Shown in pieces: positions 36,309 to 46,749 of a DNA stretch of 57,763 bases. The first letter of the stretch is position 1, and the number at the start of each line of letters is the position of its first letter. The translations under genes and the position numbers were made by a program. The DNA comes from an uncultured Saprospiraceae bacterium (lineage in GTDB: Bacteria; Bacteroidota; Bacteroidia; Chitinophagales; Saprospiraceae), in NCBI GenBank assembly GCA_938008185.1, contig CALLLR010000171.1, positions 1 through 57,763 of the forward strand. The letters are read 5' to 3'. Under the pieces are notes generated by a model. The model made no database searches, was not told the DNA's origin, and saw nothing but the letters and a program-made list of their open reading frames with translations.

Positions 36309-37856
36309 ATGTCCAACTCGATAAATGATCCTTTATTTCGACTTATTAAAAGTCTTAGTAAATCAGAAAAACGAAATTTTACGCTCTATGTCAATCGTAT
36401 TCAGGATACGAAGGAGGTTAAGTTTGTGCAATTATTTGAAGTGTTAGATCGACAAAAAAAGTATAACGAAGAACAAATTTTTCAAAAAATACCGGAATTA
36501 AAGCGTTCGCAATTGTCCAATATTCGGCGTCATCTATATAAACAATTGCTTACCAGTTTGCGAATGATCAATATTCAGGTAAATGTAGATTTAGCCGTTC
36601 GGGAACAAATTGATTTTGCCAAAATTTTATATAACAAGGGTTTTTATAAAGATAGTTTGAAAATTCTTGAACGGGCCAAAACCATGGCCGTCAGTACCCA
36701 CCAGGATCTTTTACATCTGGAAATTCTGGAATTTGAAAAGTTGATTGAACTGCGGCATATTACGAGGAGTAGCGCTGACCGGGCAGATAATTTGACCGAT
36801 GATACGGTAAAACGGGCCTCAGTCATCAATACGAGTAGTCAACTATCCAATCTTAGTTTGAGGTTGTACGGTTTGTACATAAAAATCGGGCACATCAAGC
36901 AGGAGAAAGATTATTATATGTTGACGGAGTTTTTTCGGTCTAATTTGCCCGGCACTCCGGAGAATGAGATGACATTTTTTGAAAAAATAACCCTCTATCA
37001 ATGTCACTTTTGGTATAATCATATTCTACTGAATTTTGTACAAGGATATAAGTACGCGCAAAAATGGGTAGATCTTTTTGAACAAGATCCGGGAATGCAG
37101 GGAAATGATCCAGAGTTGTATATGCAGGGTTTTAATAATTTACTTTCCTCTTTATTTTACACGAGTTACTATTCCAAGTTTGCGGAAAATCTACAGTTGC
37201 TCGAGGCTTTTGGCGTCGCTAATTATAAGAAGTTTAATAAAAATGAAGAAGTTCAATATTTTCTTTATCTAAATAGTCACCGGATCAATAGCTATTTTAT
37301 GCGAGGGGCGTTTTCCGAAGGTATTAAAATTGTTCCCGAACTAAAAAAGAAACTCAGCCGGTACGAAGCGCATCTGGACCAGCATCGTATTATGGTTTTT
37401 TATTATCGGATTGCTTGTCTGTATTTTGGTAGTGGAAATAATAACGGGGCTATTGATTATTTAAATCGAATTATCAATTTTAGTATTGGTCACCTGGGGG
37501 AAGATATTCAGTGCTTTTCCAGAATCCTGAACTTGATTGCACATTACGAACTTGGTCATTATAATCTACTGGAGCATCTGGTGAAATCGGTCTATCGGTT
37601 TTTACGTAAAATGGAAGAAATGAATGCGGTGCAGGAGGAAATTCTTCGATTCCTGAGACGATCACTGAACATCCATCCTCAAAATCTGACGGAGTCCTTC
37701 ATTCAGTTGCGGACGCGTCTCATCCCACATACCAATAATCCGGTAGAACGACGTTCCTTCTTGTATCTTGATATCATCTCCTGGTTGACTTCGAAAATTG
37801 AAGACCGCCCCGTTCAGGTGGTCATCCAGGAAAAATTTGAAGCAGAAAAAAGGTGA
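36309..37856 (+). CDS. large helical-repeat (TPR-like) protein, unknown
   Basis: The 515-residue protein is almost entirely helical, with Tyr/Phe/Leu-rich repeats resembling degenerate TPR units (for example ILYNKGFYKDSLKILERAKT at about 110 and YRIACLYFGSGNNNGAIDYL at about 365). No signal peptide or membrane helix is seen. The N-terminus NDPLFRLIKSLSKSEKRNF is distinctive. I recall similar long hypothetical proteins from Saprospiraceae but no function. It is alone on its strand, divergent from leuC. Confidence 0.75.
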   Translation: MSNSINDPLFRLIKSLSKSEKRNFTLYVNRIQDTKEVKFVQLFEVLDRQKKYNEEQIFQKIPELKRSQLSNIRRHLYKQLLTSLRMINIQVNVDLAVREQIDFAKILYNKGFYKDSLKILERAKTMAVSTHQDLLHLEILEFEKLIELRHITRSSADRADNLTDDTVKRASVINTSSQLSNLSLRLYGLYIKIGHIKQEKDYYMLTEFFRSNLPGTPENEMTFFEKITLYQCHFWYNHILLNFVQGYKYAQKWVDLFEQDPGMQGNDPELYMQGFNNLLSSLFYTSYYSKFAENLQLLEAFGVANYKKFNKNEEVQYFLYLNSHRINSYFMRGAFSEGIKIVPELKKKLSRYEAHLDQHRIMVFYYRIACLYFGSGNNNGAIDYLNRIINFSIGHLGEDIQCFSRILNLIAHYELGHYNLLEHLVKSVYRFLRKMEEMNAVQEEILRFLRRSLNIHPQNLTESFIQLRTRLIPHTNNPVERRSFLYLDIISWLTSKIEDRPVQVVIQEKFEAEKR

Positions 37857-37862
37857 GTTCAA

Positions 37863-37885
37863 GGGGCTGTTCAGCGAAGTGTGTC
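37863..37885 (+). repeat. IS/MITE-type end sequence
   Basis: GGGGCTGTTCA then AAGTGTGTC matches the left end of the 174-bp element (44330-44352) at 19 of 23 positions, in the same orientation. The rest of the element is absent. It lies 6 bases after the stop of the helical-repeat gene. Confidence 0.5.
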
Positions 37886-37973
37886 ATTTTACTTTTTTCT
37901 TTCTAATTTGTTTGTCCGGCAGTCTGGGGTAAAAAATGATTCAACAAAATGACGACTATTACGTTTCCTGAAC

Positions 37974-38519
37974 ATGAAATTTATTATGCTAATATCCATT
38001 ATCATGCTATTTGTACCCAACACCAGTTTGTTCGAATTTAAAACATCCCAAGAGATGAACCGTTGGCGAATTGTCAATGACGGCGTTATGGGAGGACTTT
38101 CACAAGGAAAAATTCAATGGAACGAGTCCGGAAATACCCTGCGTTGGAGTGGTAAAGTTTCACTAGAAAATAATGGTGGTTTTGCTTCTATCCGCACCGC
38201 CCCCGGATTGTTCAAAACGGGTGCTTTTCAAAAGATACTTTTACGAGTGAAAGGCGATGGAAATACCTATAAATTCAGAATGCGTCCTTCCGGAAATTTT
38301 GACGGAATTGCTTATTCCCTGGATTTCGAAACGAAAGAAAATGAATGGATGGAAATCAGTTTGTCAACCGACGAGTTTCAACCTACCTTTCGGGGTAAAA
38401 TCTATACAGAATACGGACCCATTAAAACCGAAGAGTTGCAGCAAATCGGCTTTTTGATTGCTGGTAAGCAAGAAGGTGATTTTGCCTTGGAAGTAGATTG
38501 GATCCGGTATGAAATGTAA
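37974..38519 (+). CDS. CIA30-family protein
   Basis: The 181-residue protein has a short hydrophobic N-terminus (FIMLISIIMLFVPNTSLF), probably a signal peptide. A jelly-roll CIA30 domain follows with the hallmark WRIVNDGVMGGLSQGK and later ...GDGNTYKFRMR and FEVDWIRYE-like ends (EVDWIRYEM). CIA30 proteins assist complex I assembly in eukaryotes. Bacterial members are often exported and unassigned. The gene is bracketed by an IS-like end (37863-37885) and a MITE (38598-38771). Confidence 0.85.
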   Translation: MKFIMLISIIMLFVPNTSLFEFKTSQEMNRWRIVNDGVMGGLSQGKIQWNESGNTLRWSGKVSLENNGGFASIRTAPGLFKTGAFQKILLRVKGDGNTYKFRMRPSGNFDGIAYSLDFETKENEWMEISLSTDEFQPTFRGKIYTEYGPIKTEELQQIGFLIAGKQEGDFALEVDWIRYEM

Positions 38520-38550
38520 AAAGTCGCCCAGCCACCTAAGTCTATTCACA

Positions 38551-38593
38551 TTTTAGGGAAGCCAATAGCTAAGTTTGGCTAAAGTCAAGCTAA
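38551..38593. repeat. dispersed hairpin repeat, copy 2
   Basis: TTTTAGGGAAGCCAATAGCT then AAGTTTGGCTAAAG corresponds to 18514-18563 with a small deletion. The hairpin arms are less perfect here. The MITE is inserted immediately after it. Confidence 0.5.
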
Positions 38594-38597
38594 GGTT

Positions 38598-38771
38598 GGG
38601 ACCGTTTAATAATCTGTTTTTTTTGTTATATTAACCTTGCGTAAAAAGAGACTACCTGCCTGCCGGACAGGCAGGATAAACCAATTGACTGATTAACAAT
38701 TTATTATAAATAGCAATATTTAATTATGTAAATTAACCTATTTGCTTAGACACACTTGATTGAACACCCCC
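38598..38771 (-). mobile_element. 174-bp MITE, copy 1
   Basis: The reverse complement matches 44330-44503 over its full 174 bases with only scattered mismatches. The ends are inverted: GGGACCGTTTAAT at 38598 and ATTGAACACCCCC at 38771. The direct repeat TAAGGTT flanks it on both sides (38591-38597 and 38772-38778), which is a target-site duplication. A GC-rich near-palindrome lies at 38655-38675. It encodes no protein. The GTGTTCA...AAGTGTGTC end and 7-8 bp duplication suggest mobilisation by an IS256-like transposase (inference). Confidence 0.85.
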
Positions 38772-38792
38772 TAAGGTTACCGTGTATTTATT

Positions 38793-38800
38793 TATCTTTG
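38793..38800 (+). promoter_or_regulatory. possible -7 box before the solute-binding lipoprotein
   Basis: TATCTTTG matches TAnnTTTG. The start codon is only 9 bases beyond, and the place for a -33 box (38770-38773) is occupied by the MITE end. Confidence 0.3.
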
Positions 38801-38809
38801 CCAAAAAAA

Positions 38810-40429
38810 ATGCTATTCCGCTTTTACCTTATTTATATTTTACTCTCCTTTTTTGCAGCCTGTCAATCCAGCCAAAAAAACGACGATATCCGGACCGTTT
38901 TTCATTATAATCAACACAAAAATATCACCTCACTTGATCCCGCTTTTGCCCGCGCACAAAACAATATCTGGGCAATTGATCATCTCTACAATGGGTTGGT
39001 ACAACTGGATGATTCCCTTAATGTACGACCTGCAATTGCCAGCTCCTGGCGCGTTTCTCCGGATGGTTTAACCTATACTTTCGCCTTAAGAAAAGACGTT
39101 TTTTTTCATAAAGATCCCTGCTTTAAAAGCCAAGAAAGCAGAATAGTTACTGCCAATGATATAAAGTATAGCTTTAATCGTTTATTGGATAAAAAAGTAA
39201 ACGCTCCTGGTTCGTGGGTATTCAAAGGAAAAGTAAACGAAGAAAACCCTTTTACGGTGTTGGCACCCGATACTTTTCAAATTAAGCTGATTCGCCCGTT
39301 TCGTCCATTTTTAGGCATGTTGTCGATGCAATACTGTTCGGTGGTACCTCGCGAAGCCGTGGAATACTACGGTCGTGATTTTCGGAGTCATCCCGTTGGA
39401 ACCGGACCCTTTAAATTTAAACGCTGGATTGAAAACCAGTCTTTATTTTTAGCAAAAAATGACAATTATTTTGAGCCGGGTTTACCTAAAGTGGATGGGA
39501 TACGCATCAGTTTTATGGGCGACCGTAAGACCGCTTATTTAGAACTATCAAGGGGAAAAATAGATTTTTTCTCCGGTCTGGAATCTTCTTATATCAATGA
39601 ACTGATCACCAAAGACGGGGTGATTCATCCCGCCAAAGCAGATAAAATTCAATTTATAAAATCTCCTTACCTTAATTCCGAATATCTGGGGATCAACCTC
39701 TCTTTTGGAGAGGATGATAATTCTCTAAAGATGAAAAAAATCAGGCAAGCACTTAACTACGGAATTGATCGGGCCTTGATGTTGAAAACACTCCGTAATA
39801 ATGTCGGCGTACCGGCCAATTCAGGCTTTACACCGATTGGTCTTCCTTCCTTTTCTGCCGAAGCAGCGCCGGGTTATCGCTACAATCCGGATCAAGCCAG
39901 AGAACTGCTGCGAGCTGCCGGATTTCCAAATGGAGAAGGTTTGCCGGAAATTACCCTGCATACAACCGCCGATTACGAAGACCTGTGCACCTTTGCGGCC
40001 AAGCAATGGGAAAATCTGGGATTTAAAATAAAAATCGAACTTGCCGAATCGGCTACCCTGCGACAAATGATGACGAAAGGACAAGTTGCTTTCTTTCGGG
40101 CATCCTGGATTATGGACTATCCGGATGCAGAAAGTTTTTTTACTGTTTTTTATTCTAAAAATCCCGCGCCTCCCAATTATACCCGATTCAAAAACGTAGA
40201 ATTTGATCGGCTTTACGAGGCTGCACTAAAAGAAAATGACGATGCTATTCGTTACGGACTTTACCAAAAAATGGATCGTCTGCTAATTGAAGAAGCGCCC
40301 GTTGTCTTTTTATTTTATGACCAAACTGCCTTATTCGCCGCAAAGCCGGTTCATGGATTAAGCCGGAATGCGATTAATTTATTAAAAACCAAGAACATTT
40401 ATAAAGAAAAAGATTTGGCAAAGGATTAA
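38810..40429 (+). CDS. peptide/solute-binding lipoprotein of an ABC transporter (SBP_bac_5)
   Basis: The 539-residue protein begins with a lipoprotein signal, YLIYILLSFFAAC (lipid Cys). The family 5 extracellular binding fold follows: LDPAFARAQNN, IASSWRVSPDGLTYTFALRK, ANDIKYSFNRLLD, HPVGTGPFKF and MKKIRQALNYGIDR. Such proteins capture oligopeptides or similar ligands for an ABC importer, but no permease genes are nearby. I start at 38810, because the upstream codons of the longer frame lie in MITE sequence and the signal peptide begins here. The leader is A-rich (CCAAAAAAAATG). Confidence 0.88.
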   Translation: MLFRFYLIYILLSFFAACQSSQKNDDIRTVFHYNQHKNITSLDPAFARAQNNIWAIDHLYNGLVQLDDSLNVRPAIASSWRVSPDGLTYTFALRKDVFFHKDPCFKSQESRIVTANDIKYSFNRLLDKKVNAPGSWVFKGKVNEENPFTVLAPDTFQIKLIRPFRPFLGMLSMQYCSVVPREAVEYYGRDFRSHPVGTGPFKFKRWIENQSLFLAKNDNYFEPGLPKVDGIRISFMGDRKTAYLELSRGKIDFFSGLESSYINELITKDGVIHPAKADKIQFIKSPYLNSEYLGINLSFGEDDNSLKMKKIRQALNYGIDRALMLKTLRNNVGVPANSGFTPIGLPSFSAEAAPGYRYNPDQARELLRAAGFPNGEGLPEITLHTTADYEDLCTFAAKQWENLGFKIKIELAESATLRQMMTKGQVAFFRASWIMDYPDAESFFTVFYSKNPAPPNYTRFKNVEFDRLYEAALKENDDAIRYGLYQKMDRLLIEEAPVVFLFYDQTALFAAKPVHGLSRNAINLLKTKNIYKEKDLAKD

Positions 40430-40460
40430 GTAACTGATTGCCTTTCAATATTCACCATAC

Positions 40461-40491
40461 GAACCGCCTCAATAATTCAACAATTCAACAA
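40461..40491. repeat. TTCAAC/GCCTCAA motif, copy 3 (order swapped)
   Basis: GAACCGCCTCAATAATTCAA then CAATTCAACA combines the parts of the motif at 18673 and 34643 in reverse order. It lies 10 bases before the next gene's start. Confidence 0.4.
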
Positions 40492-40500
40492 CATAGACCT

Positions 40501-41862
40501 ATGCGTTACCTTTTATTCATTCTTCTCTTTTTTTTCTTCGGAAGCATCCACGCTCAGGATTACGGAGCAATTCAAAATAAATACTGGGATTATCGAGCCC
40601 GACTTTTAGGGACCGACGGAACCGCCGGATTTGTTTCGGTAGGACCTGATGCTGGTCAAAGTATTCCCGCCGATGGCCGAAACTTTGACAGTGATTGTGA
40701 AAAAGATTGGGTCATGAGAACCCAATGCAGTACGCATCCCGGTAGTGGTAAAATGAATTGGGGCGATGCTACGGCATTTCAGGGTTTTTACCTTGCGATG
40801 CTTGCGTTGGAGTACGCAAACCTGGAGCGCGAGGGAAGGATCAGCGATTTAGTTGCCACCGCCCGGGAATTACATTATGCTTTAACGGCTGTCATTCGTT
40901 TGGATAAAAAAGCAGAACAAAAGTTTGATTTACCTGGACAGTGGGATGGTTTCTTTCTGCGGGATGATATTCCAGTAGACTATTATAAAGACGCCAGTGC
41001 CGTGAATGGATTGAGATTTTCTGGCAAGGATGGTAAGAAAATTGAGTGCGTCAGTTCGGATTATTCCTGCCACAAAAACCGCGGTCCCGTCAATAGTGAT
41101 AGCGGAAATTTCATTAGCCAGGATCAGGTCATCGGGTTATTTTTTGGATTTTCATTAATAAAAAAGCTCGTTCCTGATCAGTTTTACCAGGACTCTGCTC
41201 AAACATTTGGAAAATTAGTGTCGGCACAAACGGAAAAGATCATGGATTTGCTGATAAAAAATAAATGGAAACTGAAAGGCCCCGACGGAGTAAAAATCTC
41301 CAATAAATGGGGGGGAGATTTTCGGGGTTTCAACAATCTCCTGCAAAAAACTGCGATTCGTCTGATCGACACCACTGAGAAAAACACCTTCAAAACCGGT
41401 GGGACCCGGAGCGTGGGTTGGGTGGCACGGAGCAGTTTTGACGCAGCCTGGTTTGCACAAACCCGGCGAAATCACTGGCTTATTCTTTCCAATATCGTTA
41501 ATTCGGGCGTCTGGAATAACAAGAAGATCGCCAAGCGAAGTTTGAAAAGTGACCGCGTCATGTTTGCGCTGGCCTACTCCGTGGTGAACGACGTTCCAGT
41601 CCATAAAAAAATAAAACGTGCCGACCTGGACGAGCTACTCGTCACGGCCCCTGCCGCAGGTCCCTGTTTTGGGCCTCTCGACTGCGAAGCCCCACCCGGT
41701 TGGTTATCTAACCACCGTTGGATTTATCCAAACTATAAAATGGAAGGAAATCCTTATGGAATTCATATGGAATGGAACGGAATTGATTTTATGCTTTTTT
41801 ACAACCTTTATCATTATTTGTATAATCAGGACTTGCCAGCTTACGAGCGGGTGGGAAAATAA
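40501..41862 (+). CDS. secreted protein of unknown function
   Basis: From ATG 40501 the product is 453 residues with a signal peptide (LLFILLFFFFGSIHAQ). The mature part is rich in Trp, Asp, Gly and Asn and includes ECVSSDYSCHKNRGPVNSDS, QDQVIGLFFGFSLIKKLVP and WNGIDFMLFYNLYHYLYN. It has several cysteines that could form disulfides. The mix of helices and aromatic clusters resembles an alpha/alpha-barrel fold of secreted hydrolases, but no catalytic motif is identified. The upstream in-frame start at 40438 would read through a repeat, so I rejected it. Confidence 0.75.
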   Translation: MRYLLFILLFFFFGSIHAQDYGAIQNKYWDYRARLLGTDGTAGFVSVGPDAGQSIPADGRNFDSDCEKDWVMRTQCSTHPGSGKMNWGDATAFQGFYLAMLALEYANLEREGRISDLVATARELHYALTAVIRLDKKAEQKFDLPGQWDGFFLRDDIPVDYYKDASAVNGLRFSGKDGKKIECVSSDYSCHKNRGPVNSDSGNFISQDQVIGLFFGFSLIKKLVPDQFYQDSAQTFGKLVSAQTEKIMDLLIKNKWKLKGPDGVKISNKWGGDFRGFNNLLQKTAIRLIDTTEKNTFKTGGTRSVGWVARSSFDAAWFAQTRRNHWLILSNIVNSGVWNNKKIAKRSLKSDRVMFALAYSVVNDVPVHKKIKRADLDELLVTAPAAGPCFGPLDCEAPPGWLSNHRWIYPNYKMEGNPYGIHMEWNGIDFMLFYNLYHYLYNQDLPAYERVGK

Positions 41863-41979
41863 TCCATTGCAAATTATTAACTATTTTCTTAAAATCAACA
41901 AAATTTATCAAGAAAATATTTATCATAGTCTTTGCCTATATTGGCATAAGATAATACAATACCACAATACCCAAATTAA

Positions 41980-44250
<2,271 letters not shown>

Positions 44251-44280
44251 ATAATTAATAACTTCATTACAGTAAAGGGG

Positions 44281-44308
44281 AGGCGGTTCGCAAGAACCGC
44301 CTTTTTTT
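44281..44308 (+). terminator. intrinsic terminator of katG
   Basis: AGGCGGTTC (44281-44289) pairs perfectly with GAACCGCCT (44294-44302) around GCAA, followed by a seven-T run. Confidence 0.95.
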
Positions 44309-44329
44309 ATAACCCGTAACGTCGAAGTA

Positions 44330-44503
44330 GGGGGTGTTCAATTAAGTGTGTCTAAGCAATTAGGTTAATTTACATAATTAAATATTTCTATTTATAATGA
44401 ATTGTTAATCAATCAGTTGGTTTATCCTGCCTGTCCGGCAGGCAGGTAGTCTCTTTTTACGCAATGTTAATATAACAAAAAACACAGATTATTGAACGGT
44501 CCC
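44330..44503 (+). mobile_element. 174-bp MITE, copy 2
   Basis: It begins GGGGGTGTTCAATTAAGTG and ends ATTGAACGGTCCC, so the termini are inverted repeats (GGG...GTTCAAT). The direct repeat TCGAAGTA lies on both sides (44322-44329 and 44504-44511), an 8-bp target duplication. A 21-base near-palindrome starting CCTGCCTGTCC lies at 44427-44447. No ORF of note. It is inserted 21 bases downstream of the katG terminator. Confidence 0.9.
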
Positions 44504-44616
44504 TCGAAGTAAAACAACTACTTTACTATAAAATCCTCAACACCTGTTATGACCAAAACCTTCCTAACAGAAAACGCTCGTTACAAGTAGTTATCTTAAT
44601 TCAGAATAGCCCTATT

Positions 44617-45258
44617 CTATTGAAACAATCCATGTAACTCCCCTTGCACCAAATTTACCACCATTCCCAAATCCTCCGGACGGTTCTTAAAATCAATATT
44701 ATTCGCATCAATCACCAGTAGATTACCCGCATCATACGTTTCGATCCAGGCATCGTACCGCTCGTTCAGCCTTTTCAGATAATCCAAACTGATGCTGCCT
44801 TCGTACTCCCGACCGCGACTCTGAATGTGAGAAACGAGCGTAGAGATATCCGCTTTTAGATAAATCAGTAAATCTGGGGGAGAAATCTGCGAAGTCATCA
44901 AATTGAATAAATCCGTATAATTATCAAAATCACGCGTCGTCATCAATCCCATATCGTGAAGATTGGGGGCAAATATATTCGCATCCTCGTAAATAGTCCG
45001 ATCCTGAATAACCGTCACATCTCCTTTGTGGATATCCAGAATCTGGCGATAACGATTATTTAAAAAATAAATCTGCAGATTAAAGGACCAGCGCTTCATA
45101 TCGTTATAAAAATCACTGAGATACGGATTATTGTCCGTAGATTCGTAATGAACATCCCAGCCAAAATGTTTACCAAGCTGTGTACACAAGGTGGTCTTTC
45201 CGGCACCTATATTTCCGGCAATGGCGACATGCTTAACGTTGGGAGGAGTTTGCTTCAT
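44617..45258 (-). CDS. deoxynucleoside kinase
   Basis: The 213-residue enzyme phosphorylates deoxynucleosides to 5'-monophosphates for salvage. The P-loop is AGNIGAGKTTL (about 14-24), the DRS-type motif is QDRTIYEDANIFA and the lid arginines are in QSRGREYE. The substrate-binding NLQIYFLNNRY matches the dNK/dGK/dCK family. Whether it prefers deoxyadenosine, deoxyguanosine or pyrimidines cannot be told. It is alone on its strand. Confidence 0.9.
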   Translation of the reverse strand: MKQTPPNVKHVAIAGNIGAGKTTLCTQLGKHFGWDVHYESTDNNPYLSDFYNDMKRWSFNLQIYFLNNRYRQILDIHKGDVTVIQDRTIYEDANIFAPNLHDMGLMTTRDFDNYTDLFNLMTSQISPPDLLIYLKADISTLVSHIQSRGREYEGSISLDYLKRLNERYDAWIETYDAGNLLVIDANNIDFKNRPEDLGMVVNLVQGELHGLFQ

Positions 45259-45477
45259 GAATATGATAGTATGTATAAAAAAATCTTTTAGTGGTTGCGA
45301 AAATACGATTCCCTTTTTATCTTTAGAAACGTTTTACCAAAAAAAAAGAAAATTCTTCTAAAGCGAGTCGACAAAATTTATTTATATTGTCATTTGAAAT
45401 GGAGTTGTTAAATAGCTTCTAACTCCCAATTCATTCCTTCGTAGAATAAATAACCCTCATCATCGAGAATTTCACGT

Positions 45478-45765
45478 ATGAAAATAGATAAATCCTTAAT
45501 TTTAAAACTGGAAAACCTCGCCAGGCTCCAACTCTCTGATGTTGAAAGAGTTTCCATGGCTGAGGATTTGAACAAAATGCTTGCCTTGGTCAGCAAAATG
45601 AATGAACTCGATCTGGATGACGTTGAACCACTTGTTCACCTGACGGACGCCGTTAACGTACTGCGGCCAGATATCATCACCGATAAAATAACCCGCAAAG
45701 ATGCCTTGAAAAATGCGCCAAAGCACGATGAAGCGGGTTTTTTGGTTCCGAAAATAATAAAATAG
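45478..45765 (+). CDS. gatC: Asp-tRNA(Asn)/Glu-tRNA(Gln) amidotransferase subunit C
   Basis: The 95-residue protein is the small belt subunit of the GatCAB amidotransferase. It has the motif [20 protein letters not shown] near the N-terminus, then [33 protein letters not shown] and GFLVPKII. It stabilises GatA/GatB while they convert Glu-tRNA(Gln) or Asp-tRNA(Asn) to the amide form. gatA and gatB are not in the window. It is 5 bases upstream of an ABC ATPase gene, so the two are probably co-transcribed. Confidence 0.93.
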   Translation: MKIDKSLILKLENLARLQLSDVERVSMAEDLNKMLALVSKMNELDLDDVEPLVHLTDAVNVLRPDIITDKITRKDALKNAPKHDEAGFLVPKIIK

Positions 45766-45770
45766 ACACT

Positions 45771-46505
45771 ATGAATGATTCCATTATCCAAATTTCCGAT
45801 CTCGGTAAAACTTATGTCATGGGAAGCGAAAAGGTACACGCCCTCCAATCAATCTCCCTTGGCATCAAAAAGAATGAATACGTCGCTTTAATGGGACCTT
45901 CCGGATCGGGTAAGTCTACTTTGATGAACTTACTTGGCTGCCTGGATACCCCTACCAAAGGCCAATATCTCCTGAATGGCATCGATGTGAGTACGATGGA
46001 GGACGACGATTTGGCGGAAGTAAGAAACAAGGAAATAGGCTTTGTCTTCCAGACATTCAACCTGTTACCTAGATTGTCTTCACTAGATAATGTAGCCTTG
46101 CCATTGGTTTACAGTGGACTCAGCAAAAACATCCGACGCGAAAAAGCCAACGCAGCCCTCACCGCCGTAAACCTGGGCGATAGAGTGGACCATAAGCCCA
46201 ACGAACTCTCTGGTGGCCAGCGACAAAGGGTCGCCATCGCCCGCGCCCTCGTCAACAACCCGGCGATCATCCTGGCCGACGAACCTACCGGGAACCTCGA
46301 TACCAAAACTTCCATCGAAATTATGGCCATCCTGGAAGAAATCCACAAACAAGGCAATACCATCATTCTCGTTACCCACGAACCGGATATCGCCGAACAT
46401 GCGCACCGCATCATCCGCCTGCGGGATGGATTAGTAGAAGAAGATGTACTCAATGAGAACATTGTAAGTGCATATGATGCTGAACACCGTTACAATCAAT
46501 CCTGA
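45771..46505 (+). CDS. MacB/LolD-type ABC transporter ATPase
   Basis: The 244-residue ATPase has Walker [10 protein letters not shown] (42-50), signature [15 protein letters not shown] (about 144), Walker [12 protein letters not shown] and the H-loop [11 protein letters not shown]. Its length and sequence match the MacB/LolD family, whose partners are FtsX-like permeases in mechanotransmission or lipoprotein-release systems. No permease gene follows; the partner must be encoded elsewhere. The pairing with gatC is not functionally obvious. Confidence 0.92.
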   Translation: MNDSIIQISDLGKTYVMGSEKVHALQSISLGIKKNEYVALMGPSGSGKSTLMNLLGCLDTPTKGQYLLNGIDVSTMEDDDLAEVRNKEIGFVFQTFNLLPRLSSLDNVALPLVYSGLSKNIRREKANAALTAVNLGDRVDHKPNELSGGQRQRVAIARALVNNPAIILADEPTGNLDTKTSIEIMAILEEIHKQGNTIILVTHEPDIAEHAHRIIRLRDGLVEEDVLNENIVSAYDAEHRYNQS

Positions 46506-46749
46506 ATTCACCTTTTAAAGCAGACTCACTAATCAACTGTTTAACCCTCCCACCTTTTTAATTTAATAGGAAATTAGTATCTTGTCTGGAAGAAAATGAG
46601 TTGGTAAAAGAACAATTGAATAGCAAATTTCAATTTTTTAAAAGACTCTTTTTATAAAAATAGGGTAGCGGTAACGCAAACCTTCTTCCACATCACCACT
46701 TATTCTAAAAACCAAACAATCTCTGGCCTCGATACAATATAAGCGGTAT

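Noticed and set aside
41938-41960. OxyR or PerR operator before katG
   Set aside because: GCCTATATTGGC is only a weak palindrome and fits neither consensus.
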